DNA of 64,000 bases, from positions 492,501-556,500 of the forward strand of contig OX419337.1 in assembly GCA_948470475.1 (NCBI GenBank). The letters are read 5' to 3'. Origin of the DNA: Galaxea fascicularis. Lineage: Eukaryota > Cnidaria > Anthozoa > Scleractinia > Euphylliidae. A model generated the notes under the pieces. It did no database searches. It saw nothing but the letters and a program-made list of their open reading frames with translations, and was not told the origin of the DNA. Within the stretch, counting starts at the first letter, position 1, and each line of letters opens with the position of its first letter. Below are positions 23,101-32,560 of this stretch, piece by piece. Made by a program: the position numbers and the translations under genes.

Positions 23101-26100
23101 AATTAAGGGTCATAAATGAAAAATTATGGAGCATGTCTTCATGTGTATGTTTATTGATGTATTCATTCATATATTTACTCTGTTTAGTATGTCTTAATTC
23201 TTTTTTGTTTATGCACCTGTTTGATATTCAATATTTTGCTTATATGTACCAGATACTTTAAAATTAGATTTTAATTATTTATTTATTTATTTACTCATTT
23301 ATTTATTAATATTTGTTTTCTCATACATACATTTTATTCATTCAATTGCTAATTTATTTGTTTACTCAAAAAGCTTTACTAAGCAAATTCAAAACATTAA
23401 CACTTTGACTTGATTTTGACATTTCCCATTGTGCAGCCACCAATCAGAAGTGACATGAAACCACAAGCTAATTACCATGATTGCTGTATACGAATTCGTT
23501 TTCTCATGCGTAATTGGCTTTTTACTTGAAACACAATAACATTCCATAATTATTTCTAAATGTTCACAGGTTTTGGATTTTCACATTAAGATTGTTAAAT
23601 CAATATTTATAAGCAATATTTACTCTTTGTGGACAATATTTGAACTCAAATCTCACCATGGACATGATGTTGTTGAAAACTTTTTCCTGGAGCAAAATGA
23701 AAGTTTCCAGCAACCTTGTTAACTTCCAAATGTCCAGTCACTAAACATCCTTCATCTTTCTGTGCTTTAAGTTTGTCCTTCCACCCTTCTCTTGTGCACT
23801 GAAATAAATATTTTTATAAAACTGACTGGGGTTATTTAAGAATAAAAACAAAGATGTGAGGTTTCAATTTTGTTCCAGTAGAGTCTGCAATGGTACCTGT
23901 TTGATATTGTCAACTTCAGATAAGGCCCAGCCTTTCTTTCTATATGCTTCTCTAACTTCCTCACAAGTGTTACAGCATTGTTGAGCAGGTGTTTCAGCAC
24001 CATAACAAGACTCACATCTGGTAGGATCAAGCTACAAAAGAAAACACAAAGACTAAACAATTACTTAGGAACAACTTGTGGGTAGAAGTTACATGTACAC
24101 ATAAAAGGTCACAGTTTTGTATCCCTGTTTACAAGGAGAGAATTATTAACAGCATCAAGCATATATTTACTGCCTCAATCATTAAGGCAAAACAGACCTC
24201 AAGTAACTCCTTAGCTTCGTGACTCTTGTCTCCCAAATCTGTTTAAAAATAGGAAGTTAAGAGGAGGAGGAGTCATAGGTCACAAAACAAGTACAGCTGT
24301 AATCGGAAATCCTCAGAAAAATCTCAAAACAGTAGGGCTGCAATGAGACATTTTCCCACGATACAATACATACCTGTATCTTGATACAAGGACCATGATA
24401 CAACGTAATATCAAATGAAGAATGATCGTCACAATTCTTCATTTGATTTCATATCCGCAGTTCACATATGATTTCTTTCATATGCATTATTCACAATGTA
24501 ATATATTGTGCATGACAAGACTAGATACCAACACCTTAGACTACTTGCAAGCTATGGCAAAAATATACAAGTCTTGCTTGTTGGTACACAAGACTGAACA
24601 GCTGACAAGTCACCATCTTGTCCATCTTGAATAAATTATGATGAGAAGCATACAAAGCATGGATTTTTTTGAGTACAGTCGAACCTCGATTATCCGGACC
24701 TCGATTATCCGGACTATTCAATTATAAGGACTTTTTTCTCTGGTCCCAATTTTTTCATGAATATTAATTAGTTGTGATCTTGAAAACTCAAAGTTGCAAA
24801 AAGCCCAACAATCCTTTCAAAAGACTTTTGAAACAGCATATTATCCTGTGCGCTTTTCAAAATTCGCGAGTGCAACGAGACAAAGAAATATTCTAATGCG
24901 TTCAGCTGATATATACATACAAGCTGTGTACATTTCACAATTAAAATGATGTTTTCTTTGCTGTATACCTTTTTTTTACATGTCTATCTCATTAATATTC
25001 ATATTTTAGATTATCTGGACTCTCGATTATCCGGACTATTTACTGAGGTCCCGACGAGTCCGGATAATCGAGGTTCGACTGTAACAATGATCGCAAAAAA
25101 GGGTTAGGTACTAAGGACAGTGATTTCACAAATTTGTTGATGTACTTTAGCATTTTTATTGTACATGTACCACAGTATTGTGATACCTTTTTCAAATATC
25201 GATATATTTGTATCGTGGGAAGAAATGCTGCAGTTCACTGATGCATTGGTCTATCATTGCAGCCCCACAAAACAGAACTTGAATTAATAAAGCAAAGTAC
25301 AAAATAAAGGCTTACCTCCTTTTTCTGCATCATCTTCAATTGGTTTTCCATTTAAATCCATTCTCTTTTTAAATATACTATGCATGACATCAATCTAGAA
25401 AATATTGCAGAAATTATCTCTTGACAGTTGGAATAGTCCTAGTGTGCTACACAGATCAAAATACATATTGTCTTTGTTTTTGTCTATTACATTTCTCATG
25501 ATGAACATTGGGACCATTATTGTGGTCACATCAAGATTAATGATCAGTGATTATTCCCTTTATACATTATTTCTGTTAACTGAGTGTTTGATCATAAAGT
25601 AAGAAATGATGTATGATAAATTTGATATTTGTCACTTTAGTTAGTCGCATTAGAAAACATGTGACGATCCACAATCCAGACCATGGATGTACTCCCCTGT
25701 AGTATACAGAACATTTTATCATACCTGCTGTTCACCAGACACATCCATTGCATCAATACTTAAATCTGTAAACAAAGCAATTAAAAGAATTAACTGTATC
25801 TAGAACAAAATTCTCAATTCTGATTGGTTCTGGGCATGCCTATTTGTCACATAATTGACATGCGATCACATGGGTGTTCAATTACAGGCATCCAATTTCA
25901 ACTTTTTGTAATTGGATACCTGTAATTTGACACCCACACCATTCACATGTCAATTACATGCACTTTAATGGCTTCCTTCATAATGTTTTCCTACATCTGT
26001 ATTGTTTGTAAGACTGTTGTCCAGAACATACCACTGACTTTTTCACTCAGAGGGGGTTCTCTACATCTTCTTAATCTCGAAATTTGTTATAATACGATTA

Positions 26101-29100
26101 ATTAAAGTACGCTTATCTGATTTTGAAATTACTTGCCTGATTACTCCATGAGTTGTAATCCATTTGGTCCAATTATTATTACTTATTTTTATGGGAGACT
26201 GAGCTAAAGTTTGTTTAAAAAATTTGCCAGATACTTACAAACACAAGGCAATTTTGGAAAAAGAACATCTACATTAATTCTAAGCTTTTGACCCCTTGCT
26301 GTGTCCACATAGAGTTCAGGTGTCACCTAAAAGGGAGATAAGAATAATTATCAACGACTCGTTGCTATGAAATCTCTCAGTCTTTTAACAAAAACATAGT
26401 TCAACATTAAACTTTTCAGATACAGAATGTAACTACTCAATTCACATCCTTTTATTGGGCAAATATTTCAAAGATTTTTCCCTCAGGACTTCCAAAAACA
26501 TACATGTAAACCTTATTTACTGTAATTTATATTTTTCAAAATTATACAGTTTAAGGATCTGCATCCACATAATAATAATTATAATCAAAGGTTTCTTGCT
26601 CAGGTTAAATAATGTCATTTTGTGCACAACAAGATTCATCAAGTACAGGTGTACAGCTGGGTAATTGATGAACCTTCAAATCAATATAGCTGTTGCAGGT
26701 TAAAATTTTAACCTAGGTTGATTCCCAAATCCCTTTGTCCTCTAAACCTAATTATTCTAAATTACCTGAATTTAATTTTTAACTGCAACATAGCCCAGAA
26801 GGAAATTGAATAAAATTCAGCAAATACATCATAGCATGTACAGTGTACACCACTGTTAACTCTTACCTCTGTGGTTAAATAGAAACTTAATTCTGATACA
26901 AATAGTAGAAACATCAAAAGGCCACTAACAAGTGTAACTGTAAAAGAATCAATGAAAGGAGTCTTATTATTTTTATCACATGGAAATACATTTGTAAAGT
27001 CATTCATTCATCAAAATCCATTCATTCATCCATCCATCCATCCATCCATTCACTCATTTCATTCAAGTCCTTTACAATATTATCATGGTGGTATGAGACA
27101 GTGTATTGATCACTAAATCAGACTTTCAATCAGCACTTTCATTCACAAGATCATGGAGTTGAGGACAATGAGGCTAGCTTTAAGGGTGCATTTCTTTGGG
27201 AGAATCCAAGATCAGATTTTTGATCTAAGATCATGCAGTTTCTTTATTACCAAAAAAACAAAAAATCCAAAAAGAGATTTTTGCATTGACAGCATGCCCA
27301 GCGAGAGTTGATGTTTCTTTTGAAAATGGCAGTAAGCTAATATTTATTTTTTTGAAGAGTTCCACGTGGACGATTTACTGAAACAACAGCTCCCTCTAGG
27401 ACTAGAAGATGAAGCAGCAGCATTGAACGGATGGTAAAGACGAAAGGTCCTACAAATTAAAGAAATCAAAAGATCTATTGCATTATTTACTTCCTGTGAA
27501 CTTGTGAAGCAACAAGTGTGGCAACAAATGTCTGCTATTTGCATTTGAAAACCATCTAGCATTGGCAAAATTTGTGTAGCCTTGACATATCTCCAAATCA
27601 ACCATGATTTTTTTTAACTTTTAGATCAATTCTATGATTAAAGTGACATTGAAAACTTATCTTGATCGTTCGCCATGTTAGGTGGACATTTCATGCAAAA
27701 ACTATTTGCCAAGTTTACATACTTTTTTTTTATCCGTTCCCCAATGAAACGCATGGGTCATGAATCCTAAAAATCTGGATTTAGATTGAACATGTATCTG
27801 ATGAATCCACTCGGAGTGTGGATTCACATTGATGATCCATTTTTGGATTTTACCAAAGAAACCCAAAATCCATTTTTGGATCTAAGAGTCCAGATTTGGA
27901 TTTTCTCAAAGAAATGCACCCTTAGTCTCTGTACTGTGCTGATCTTTCAAAATTTATTTACACCTCATTTGTAGGATGCTACTGGCAACTTATTATAATA
28001 GAAAATGGCATAATCAGAGGCTTGGAAGTTTCAATTTCTTCTATGGGCAAGAGATGGGTTTTTCTCTCTTGAAAAACAAAATAAAGAGTTTTTCCTTAGA
28101 CAAGAAACTTTGTTTTACAGCATGTCCTATTCTAAACACATCACCATGGCAATTTTTTTACCAAGTGTTCTGTCCTGCAAAATAAGAGGATCAGAGTATG
28201 AAATGCAATGCTGGTTTTTTCATTTGAGTGTTGTAAAAACCCAAACCAGAATTTTGCTCTGATCAATCACAAGAGACGAAGACAGCTCAGTGAATCAATC
28301 AGAATTTGAACTAATTTGGTTGTTTTGGCCTTGTCAAAATACTTAATTAGGGATACCCCCTCGCGTGGCATTATCTTCTGACACTCACATCAAGTTTCTC
28401 CTTGGTCATATCGAGTTTAGCGTCATTTCAAATGTCCTCCCTGGGTTTCTATTTTATTGCCTATGGTTTTCAATAAACTGTTTTTGCCCCAAACTCATGC
28501 ATCTTTTGGTGTCTACTAATTACATGCAACCAATGCCAAGCAGGGGAAAATGCATGCATGCATCTAGCAATTGGTTTGGCTTCTCATTGGCATGGGATTT
28601 GTCAACAAATCATCGAGCAAAGTAAAGCAAAATGCCACTTACTTTCGACATTCAATTGAAAACCACAGCACAATTTTCACACAGCTCCCTACATTAATAA
28701 TTATGTACTCATTTTGTGACTCAAACTCTATTCGTTTTTGGAAAAGGGTTAGTATGACAGTGATGCATGTGTATCAATAATTATTATTATATTAATGTGG
28801 GGAGCTGTGTGGAAAGCTTTCCAAAACTGCTTTTAATAAACTAGCAAAGCTGTACAAATTTCAAGAGAATAAAGGCACTTGATTTTGTTTCAGCTTTGCT
28901 TGAATCTGTGCTACTGTTTCAATCGTTATTTTTATACTTAAAACGGGAATTGGCAGGAGGTTGCAGGTTAACATTAGAAAATAAACAAAATTAATAAGTG
29001 GCAGGGTATTCAGCAGTTTAGCCAAATCAACCATCAAGGTGCTTTACACATGGTGAAATCCCATTGGTTGAACGAACTGTCAGACAGTTAGACTTGTTTA

Positions 29101-29537
29101 ACTCAAAACTAAATTTATCAGCCGAGCCTTACTTATGTTACACCTTCTAAATGAACTAAAACGCAAGTGCCATGGCTGACAATGATCTAAATCTAATCAA
29201 ACCGCCCTAATTAGCAATGCAAAGTTTCAAAACTACCGGAAAACTTGCCACGTTGACATGATAAACAACAAAAGACGCTGGAGTTCCCCGCATTCCAAAC
29301 AAGGCATAGTTTAGTATTTACAACCGGTCAGTGTAGAACAGTCACCTAACCAGATTACCAATCACAACTTTGTACCTAACACAGAAAGCGTTGAACAAGA
29401 TTACGATGGCTGTTGGGAATCCTATTAATTGTGTACTCACCGGCTGCACCACCGAACGTTTTCACTCGAAAATCTTCAAGCGTCTTCGGATAAGCGTCAA
29501 ATTTCTTCAGAGTACTAACTAAATCTTTAGTTTGCAT
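17104..29537 (-). CDS. ERGIC3: ERGIC3, ER-Golgi intermediate compartment protein 3 (complete)
   Basis: Cargo receptor cycling between ER and Golgi; the human and yeast (Erv46) relatives pair with ERGIC2 (Erv41). Exons in transcript order: 29537-29441, 26937-26867, 26326-26239, 25765-25725, 25394-25316, 24238-24198, 24031-23897, 23798-23657, 21562-21531, 20991-20895, 19743-19679, 18720-18642, 18483-18426, 17314-17259, 17183-17104. All junctions are AG/GT and the phases chain into 1161 bp, 386 residues plus stop; the human protein is about 383. Visible in order: [17 protein letters not shown] at the N-terminus, a first membrane span ([15 protein letters not shown]), a lumenal domain with [13 protein letters not shown], the Cys cluster RCESCYGAE...[13 protein letters not shown] and [19 protein letters not shown], a second span ([20 protein letters not shown]), then [14 protein letters not shown]. 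The gene runs tail to tail with KCNQ. Introns carry SINE and MITE insertions; no exon is disrupted. Confidence 0.98.
17259..17314 (-). CDS. ERGIC3: ERGIC3 exon 14 (second membrane span)
   Basis: Encodes [18 protein letters not shown]. Acceptor aatttcag, donor gtaagt. Confidence 0.97.
17636..18242. mobile_element. TTAA-target MITE with nested SINE
   Basis: TTAA at 17632-17635 and 18243-18246, with ends GGTGGCTC / GAGCCACC. A tRNA-derived SINE sits inside. TTAA targets are known for piggyBac and Kolobok families. It lies in the ERGIC3 intron between exons 13 and 14. Confidence 0.7.
17820..18080 (-). mobile_element. tRNA-derived SINE, second family
   Basis: Read on the - strand: GGGTTGGCGCAGTGGTGAGA (A box), a B box GTTTGATTCC, a body with CTCCGAGAGGTTTTTCTC, and an AT-rich tail. 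It is a degraded SINE inserted in the TTAA MITE. Confidence 0.75.
18426..18483 (-). CDS. ERGIC3: ERGIC3 exon 13
   Basis: Encodes [19 protein letters not shown], the family block before the second membrane span. Acceptor tctttttag, donor gtgagc. Confidence 0.96.
18642..18720 (-). CDS. ERGIC3: ERGIC3 exon 12
   Basis: Encodes [16 protein letters not shown], then [10 protein letters not shown], the TNQFSVT block. Acceptor ccttgcag, donor gtaatg. Confidence 0.96.
18993..19156. mobile_element. CAGGG-type MITE, 164 bp, copy 1
   Basis: Ends CAAGGCTGTGC / GCACAGCCCTG, exact direct repeat CAGACT on both sides (18987-18992, 19157-19162). The interior (GGGCGCCC..., TGGCAAAAGTAAGTTGCC) matches, inverted, the element at 59173. 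Confidence 0.72.
19679..19743 (-). CDS. ERGIC3: ERGIC3 exon 11
   Basis: Encodes [20 protein letters not shown] and then GE, the conserved MxQYFVKxVPT stretch. Acceptor tttgatag, donor gtgagc. Confidence 0.96.
20895..20991 (-). CDS. ERGIC3: ERGIC3 exon 10
   Basis: Encodes [20 protein letters not shown] and then [12 protein letters not shown]; NxTHxIxHLSFGxxYPGI is the family pattern. Donor gtaagt. Confidence 0.96.
21531..21562 (-). CDS. ERGIC3: ERGIC3 exon 9
   Basis: 32-bp exon encoding [11 protein letters not shown] (human VHDLQSFGLDN). Acceptor atttacag, donor gtaggc. It is separated from exon 8 by a 2.1 kb AT-rich intron. Confidence 0.93.
21563..23656. other. ERGIC3 intron, AT-rich low-complexity stretches
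   Basis: Holds three repeats of TATTTTAATATGAAAT (22083-22163), a (GAT)n run at 22190-22208 and a (TTTA)n stretch at 23273-23315. Nothing coding is seen. Confidence 0.5.
23657..23798 (-). CDS. ERGIC3: ERGIC3 exon 8
   Basis: Encodes [18 protein letters not shown], then [20 protein letters not shown], a family core motif. Acceptor tatttcag, donor gtgaga. Confidence 0.97.
23897..24031 (-). CDS. ERGIC3: ERGIC3 exon 7 (Cys cluster)
   Basis: 135 bp in phase 0. It encodes [13 protein letters not shown] and [19 protein letters not shown], the conserved lumenal cysteine cluster of the Erv46 family. Confidence 0.97.
24198..24238 (-). CDS. ERGIC3: ERGIC3 exon 6
   Basis: 41-bp exon encoding [14 protein letters not shown], a weakly conserved linker. 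Acceptor taaacag, donor gtctgt; the phases fit both neighbours. Confidence 0.88.
24676..25081 (-). mobile_element. Tigger/pogo-like MITE, copy 2
   Basis: CAGTCGAACCTCGATTATCC / GGATAATCGAGGTTCGACTG ends flanked by TA. Same family as 6328-6709 in opposite orientation. The left end carries a small duplicated CCTCGATTATCCGGA. It lies in an ERGIC3 intron. Confidence 0.8.
25316..25394 (-). CDS. ERGIC3: ERGIC3 exon 5
   Basis: Encodes [20 protein letters not shown] and then DDAEKG. Acceptor ttttctag, donor gtaagc. Confidence 0.94.
25725..25765 (-). CDS. ERGIC3: ERGIC3 exon 4
   Basis: 41-bp exon. It encodes [13 protein letters not shown], nearly identical to the human motif; donor gtatga. Confidence 0.96.
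25840..25965. mobile_element. Small palindromic MITE
   Basis: An imperfect palindrome centred near 25898: CAATTACAGGCATCCAATT pairs with AATTGGATACCTGTAATTTG, extended outward by TTGACATG / CATGTCAA. It lies in an ERGIC3 intron. Confidence 0.55.
26239..26326 (-). CDS. ERGIC3: ERGIC3 exon 3
   Basis: Acceptor cttttag, donor gtaagt. It encodes [20 protein letters not shown] and then VLFPKLPCV at the start of the lumenal domain. Confidence 0.97.
26867..26937 (-). CDS. ERGIC3: ERGIC3 exon 2 (first membrane span)
   Basis: Acceptor cttttacag, donor gtaaga. It encodes [17 protein letters not shown] and then SFYLTTE, the first transmembrane helix. Confidence 0.97.
27020..27049. repeat. (CATC)n microsatellite
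   Basis: Imperfect CATC/CATT tetranucleotide run in ERGIC3 intron 1. Confidence 0.8.
27184..27921. mobile_element. MITE with GGGTGCATTTCTTTG ends
   Basis: Inverted ends GGGTGCATTTCTTTG / CAAAGAAATGCACCC, TTAA on the left and TTAG on the right. The interior has palindromic AATCCA/TGGATT and GATC motifs. It lies in ERGIC3 intron 1. Confidence 0.6.
28675..28815. mobile_element. Short MITE
   Basis: CACACAGCTCCCTACATTAA pairs with TTAATGTGGGGAGCTGTGTG about 100 bases later. It lies in ERGIC3 intron 1. Confidence 0.5.
29441..29537 (-). CDS. ERGIC3: ERGIC3 exon 1
   Basis: ATG at 29537-29535. It encodes [20 protein letters not shown], then [12 protein letters not shown], and ends in phase 1 at donor gtgagt. 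[15 protein letters not shown] is the family N-terminal signature, which fixes this start. Confidence 0.97.
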
Positions 29538-29648
29538 TTTTCTGCTCCAGTTTATGCAAAAAATTGTAACTTTCTCAGGTGTTTTAGCGCTCCATGCGAA
29601 CTACATTTGTATGCAAATAATTAAGGAAATAATTTGACTCGTGGTGAA

Positions 29649-29658
29649 CGCATGCGCA
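29649..29658. promoter_or_regulatory. NRF-1-like site upstream of ERGIC3
   Basis: CGCATGCGCA, a near-palindromic match to the NRF-1 core, lies about 110 bases upstream of the ERGIC3 start codon. An octamer ATGCAAAT sits at 29611-29618. NRF-1 sites mark many metazoan housekeeping promoters. The promoter role is inferred from position. Confidence 0.45.
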
Positions 29659-29699
29659 TATTCTTTCATTTCTGTGTCAAAAATTTGACTTAATTCTCC

Positions 29700-31270
29700 C
29701 CACTGGGACACTTAGCTCTCTGGTTTAAACTTACCCCCTCCCCACTGAGAATGGACTGCACTTCGCTCGCACGCTTACGGAAGGTCTCTGTCTCGAAGGT
29801 GTGGGCATTTTGCGAAAATAAATCTTATTTAGTTTTCTGAATCCATACAGATCAATTTTTATTTGAATATTTTGCTTCAAGGATCTTTTTTTATGGAATG
29901 TTTTCATAGACAGTGCCATCAGTGTGCCATCGTAGAAATCAGAAGCCCATAAGAAATGAAATCAATCGTTTGATCGTTTTCAGAAATTTTGCCTGAAGCG
30001 GGTCCTTGTGTTCTTTCTAGTCTCTCTAGCGATCTTCTTTGTTAACTAGGGGAAAGCATTGATAATTAAGCGCACATTAACAGAATCTGGCCACGGTACA
30101 CCTCTCGCACAAGGCCCTGGCAAACGAGGACACATTGTTACGGACACATTATTGCTCATGATGTTTTTTGGGCGCGCAAATGCGCGGGACACAAAATGGA
30201 AGCTGTTTTAATACAATAGCTAAGAAAGTTCCGTTTTCCAATCAACTTTCTCTAAACATCGGTCTCGTTCCATGAAATTAGTCATATTTTCGGAAGTCCA
30301 GAGCAATATCCTACGCGGACGAGTTACCGGTCATTGAGACATTGTGAAACGAGTGGCAAGCATACAGCAAGTTAGCGCTCGCCGAATTTTCCCCTGACAT
30401 TTGTCTGTCGAGCAAAGCCCAGGTTTTAACCCGTTCACGCATCGCCAGCGCATTGTAGAGCTTTATTGTCATATACAATGTAAAAACCTTTTGTTACTCA
30501 AAGCACGCGGCGGCCTGACCATGAAAGACCTGCAAATCAAGAGAAAAACGACAAAAGGAATTAAAGCTTATCCTACGAGAATTCTACTGAAATGCCTACA
30601 CATAGGGTCCTAAAGTGGGGGTCTTAATCCCATTTCGTGCCTTTCTTTAGACCAAATTCCCTCCTCGTAGAAATCCCAGCGCAGGTTATGTATCGTCACA
30701 TAGAGTTTTAAAATGCAATTCCTGTGTTTTATTGATCTTTTTGCAACTAGTTTTGCCGAGTAATAGGCATAAAATGCTTGTTATTTTCGTGAAAGTATGC
30801 ATTGTATGTTGCACTAATTGCAGTTCTCTGGTTTGTTTTAGAATTTTTCTCCATCAATTCCTTCCATAACGTTTGTTTTAGCTACCGAGCTCAGAAAATG
30901 GCGGACTTGTTTTTCATTCCCATTTTTGTGACTTATACTCCCAGTCCCAGTGACCCAAATCCCATTTTCCCAGTCTAAACACAGACAAAACCCAGTTCAC
31001 ATTTTACCCCTTTAGTATCCTCCACAGAATTTCTAGTAAGAACAGAATAATTAGCTGATTCCTGATTTTAAAAAGTTGAATAGTTTACACAGGACGTCCT
31101 TATGTTCGAAGTACTTGCATACATCATGATCATCGCTGGTAGTCGCTGTGTTACACAGATCCGTGGAAATGAAAGTGAGTGTCGATATGCCAACGAACTG
31201 TTTGATCAGAAACATCCACTGCAATTTCAGCTCAGTTTCCGTCGCCTTCCCGGGTTGCATGCACTCTCCA
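29700..31270. other. Intergenic, no gene seen
   Basis: Upstream flank of ERGIC3. Short open frames only, none recognisable, no clear repeat structure. Confidence 0.4.
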
Positions 31271-31274
31271 AACC

Positions 31275-31820
31275 ACACCACAAAATTTGCAAGACTATGT
31301 TTAAAATTCGATTCAATTCAATTCATTCGTTTGTAACCCCTCCAGTCAGGATTACGACAAGTGAAAGTTTTCAGCTCATGTTAGAATCCATAATTTCAAA
31401 TTCACACTCTTTTATTAATTCCATCCTCCACTGATTATTTGCCTGTCTCATTGCTGGAACAAAAATGCGGCCTAAAGATAATATTCATGTGTAGAGATCA
31501 TGGGCATTCCTTGGGGGATATAAACACACAATAGCCCATTTTATAGTTGTGTGTTGAGTGACCTGGCCTTTGAGTAAAAGCGAGGCTGGGGGTGACCTTG
31601 TTTTGATACAGACCTCACTGCTTTTCTCATGTAAATCATGTTGTTGTTATGCTAACTAGTCCACATTTGCACGAGAAAGACAGAGAGGTTTGTATCAAAA
31701 CAAGGTCACCCCCAGCCTCGCTTCTACTCAAAGGCTAGGTCACTCAACACACAACTGTAAAATGGGCTATTGACAAAAAATACAAGAAGCAACATCGCAC
31801 TATTCTGACAAGTGATTTTC
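31275..31820 (+). repeat. Duplicated block, copy A (partial)
   Basis: Shares AACCACACCACAAAAT, TAGAGATCATGGGCATTC and GAAGCAACATCGC in the same order with 33210-33515 and 62640-62945, but is more diverged. A MITE splits it at 31529-31772. Confidence 0.6.
31529..31772. mobile_element. Foldback MITE, about 95-bp arms
   Basis: CAATAGCCCATTTTATAGTT pairs with AACTGTAAAATGGGCTATTG. The arms continue through GTGTGTTGAGTGACC and a GAGGCTGGGGGTGACCTTG stretch to a central loop of about 60 bases. Copies B and C of the host block lack it, giving an empty site. Confidence 0.78.
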
Positions 31821-31930
31821 GTTTCGTTACGAGGAAAACGTGGCCGTAAAGATCGAGAAAGTTATTCGAAGGAAGGATGCTTACCTACCTTGCACTAGAA
31901 ATGTTTTCTGTTTCTGAGAGAAAAGGAAGA

Positions 31931-32010
31931 TTATAACGTCTTGGACGCCTTGAGCGTCGCATTGTACTCGGTCCACCATGATGGCCGTTTGTCGTCAACA
32001 TTCAAAGGGT
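31931..32010 (-). CDS. Possible last coding exon of an unrecognised gene
   Basis: Acceptor tttttaattgtttccag, then an open frame PLNVDDKRPSWWTEYNATLK and ASKTL to TAA. Composition looks protein-like, but no upstream exon was identified and I do not recognise the product. It could be a chance open frame after a good acceptor. Confidence 0.25.
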
Positions 32011-32049
32011 CTGGAAACAATTAAAAAGTTGTCCCGGGTAGGCGAGTTA

Positions 32050-32240
32050 TCTCTAGCAGAGCGTTTACAAGGCAGCTGGGGTTACCCTGGCCCTAGGGGA
32101 ACCCTAGCGTTCAGGTAGGGTTACCCTACTGCTGCCTTGTAAACACGTCGATGAAAAAAAGAAATGTGGGAGCGCTAGGGAAACCCTACCACTAGGGTTA
32201 CCCTAGCACTAAGGTTACCCCACCGGCTTGTAAACAGGGC
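32050..32240. repeat. Cluster of GGGTTACCC palindromes
   Basis: Five or more copies of the near-palindrome (A/G)GGGTTACCCT with CTAGGG spacers. It is bounded by GTTTACAAGGCAG and related TTGTAAAC motifs, suggesting a short MITE or a fold-back repeat. Confidence 0.5.
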
Positions 32241-32246
32241 CTTACT

Positions 32247-32560
32247 AGGGAGTTTAAGAACGTGGACGGCGACGTCAACGAGAAACTGGATAGGCTTAAG
32301 TCCCATTTACACTGCAGAAAAAAATGGGTCTGGACCCCGTCAAAAAAGTACGGACCCATAATTCTTGTAAAGAAATACTGGAGTTTCCGCAGGGCCATAG
32401 GCGCCTATGGCCCTGCAGAAACTCCAGTATTTCTTTACAAAAGTTATGGGTCCGTACCACTTTTTTTACGGGTCCGGACCCAAATTTTTCTGTAGTGTAA
32501 ACGCGCCTTAAATGACGTTCTCGTTGCCATTGCCGTCCTCGTTTCTTAAACTCCATATTG
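32247..32560. mobile_element. MITE with GGGAGTTTAAGAA ends, host of a nested palindrome
   Basis: GGGAGTTTAAGAACGTGGAC pairs with GTCCTCGTTTCTTAAACTCC. Same family as elements at 34218 and 61640. Its middle is filled by the palindrome at 32300-32507. Confidence 0.65.
32300..32507. mobile_element. Near-perfect 200-bp palindrome with TTAA duplication
   Basis: Centre between 32402 and 32403 (CCATAGGC|GCCTATGG). The arms pair out to TTTACACTGCAG / CTGTAGTGTAAA. TTAA stands at 32296-32299 and 32508-32511. It lies inside another MITE. Confidence 0.78.
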
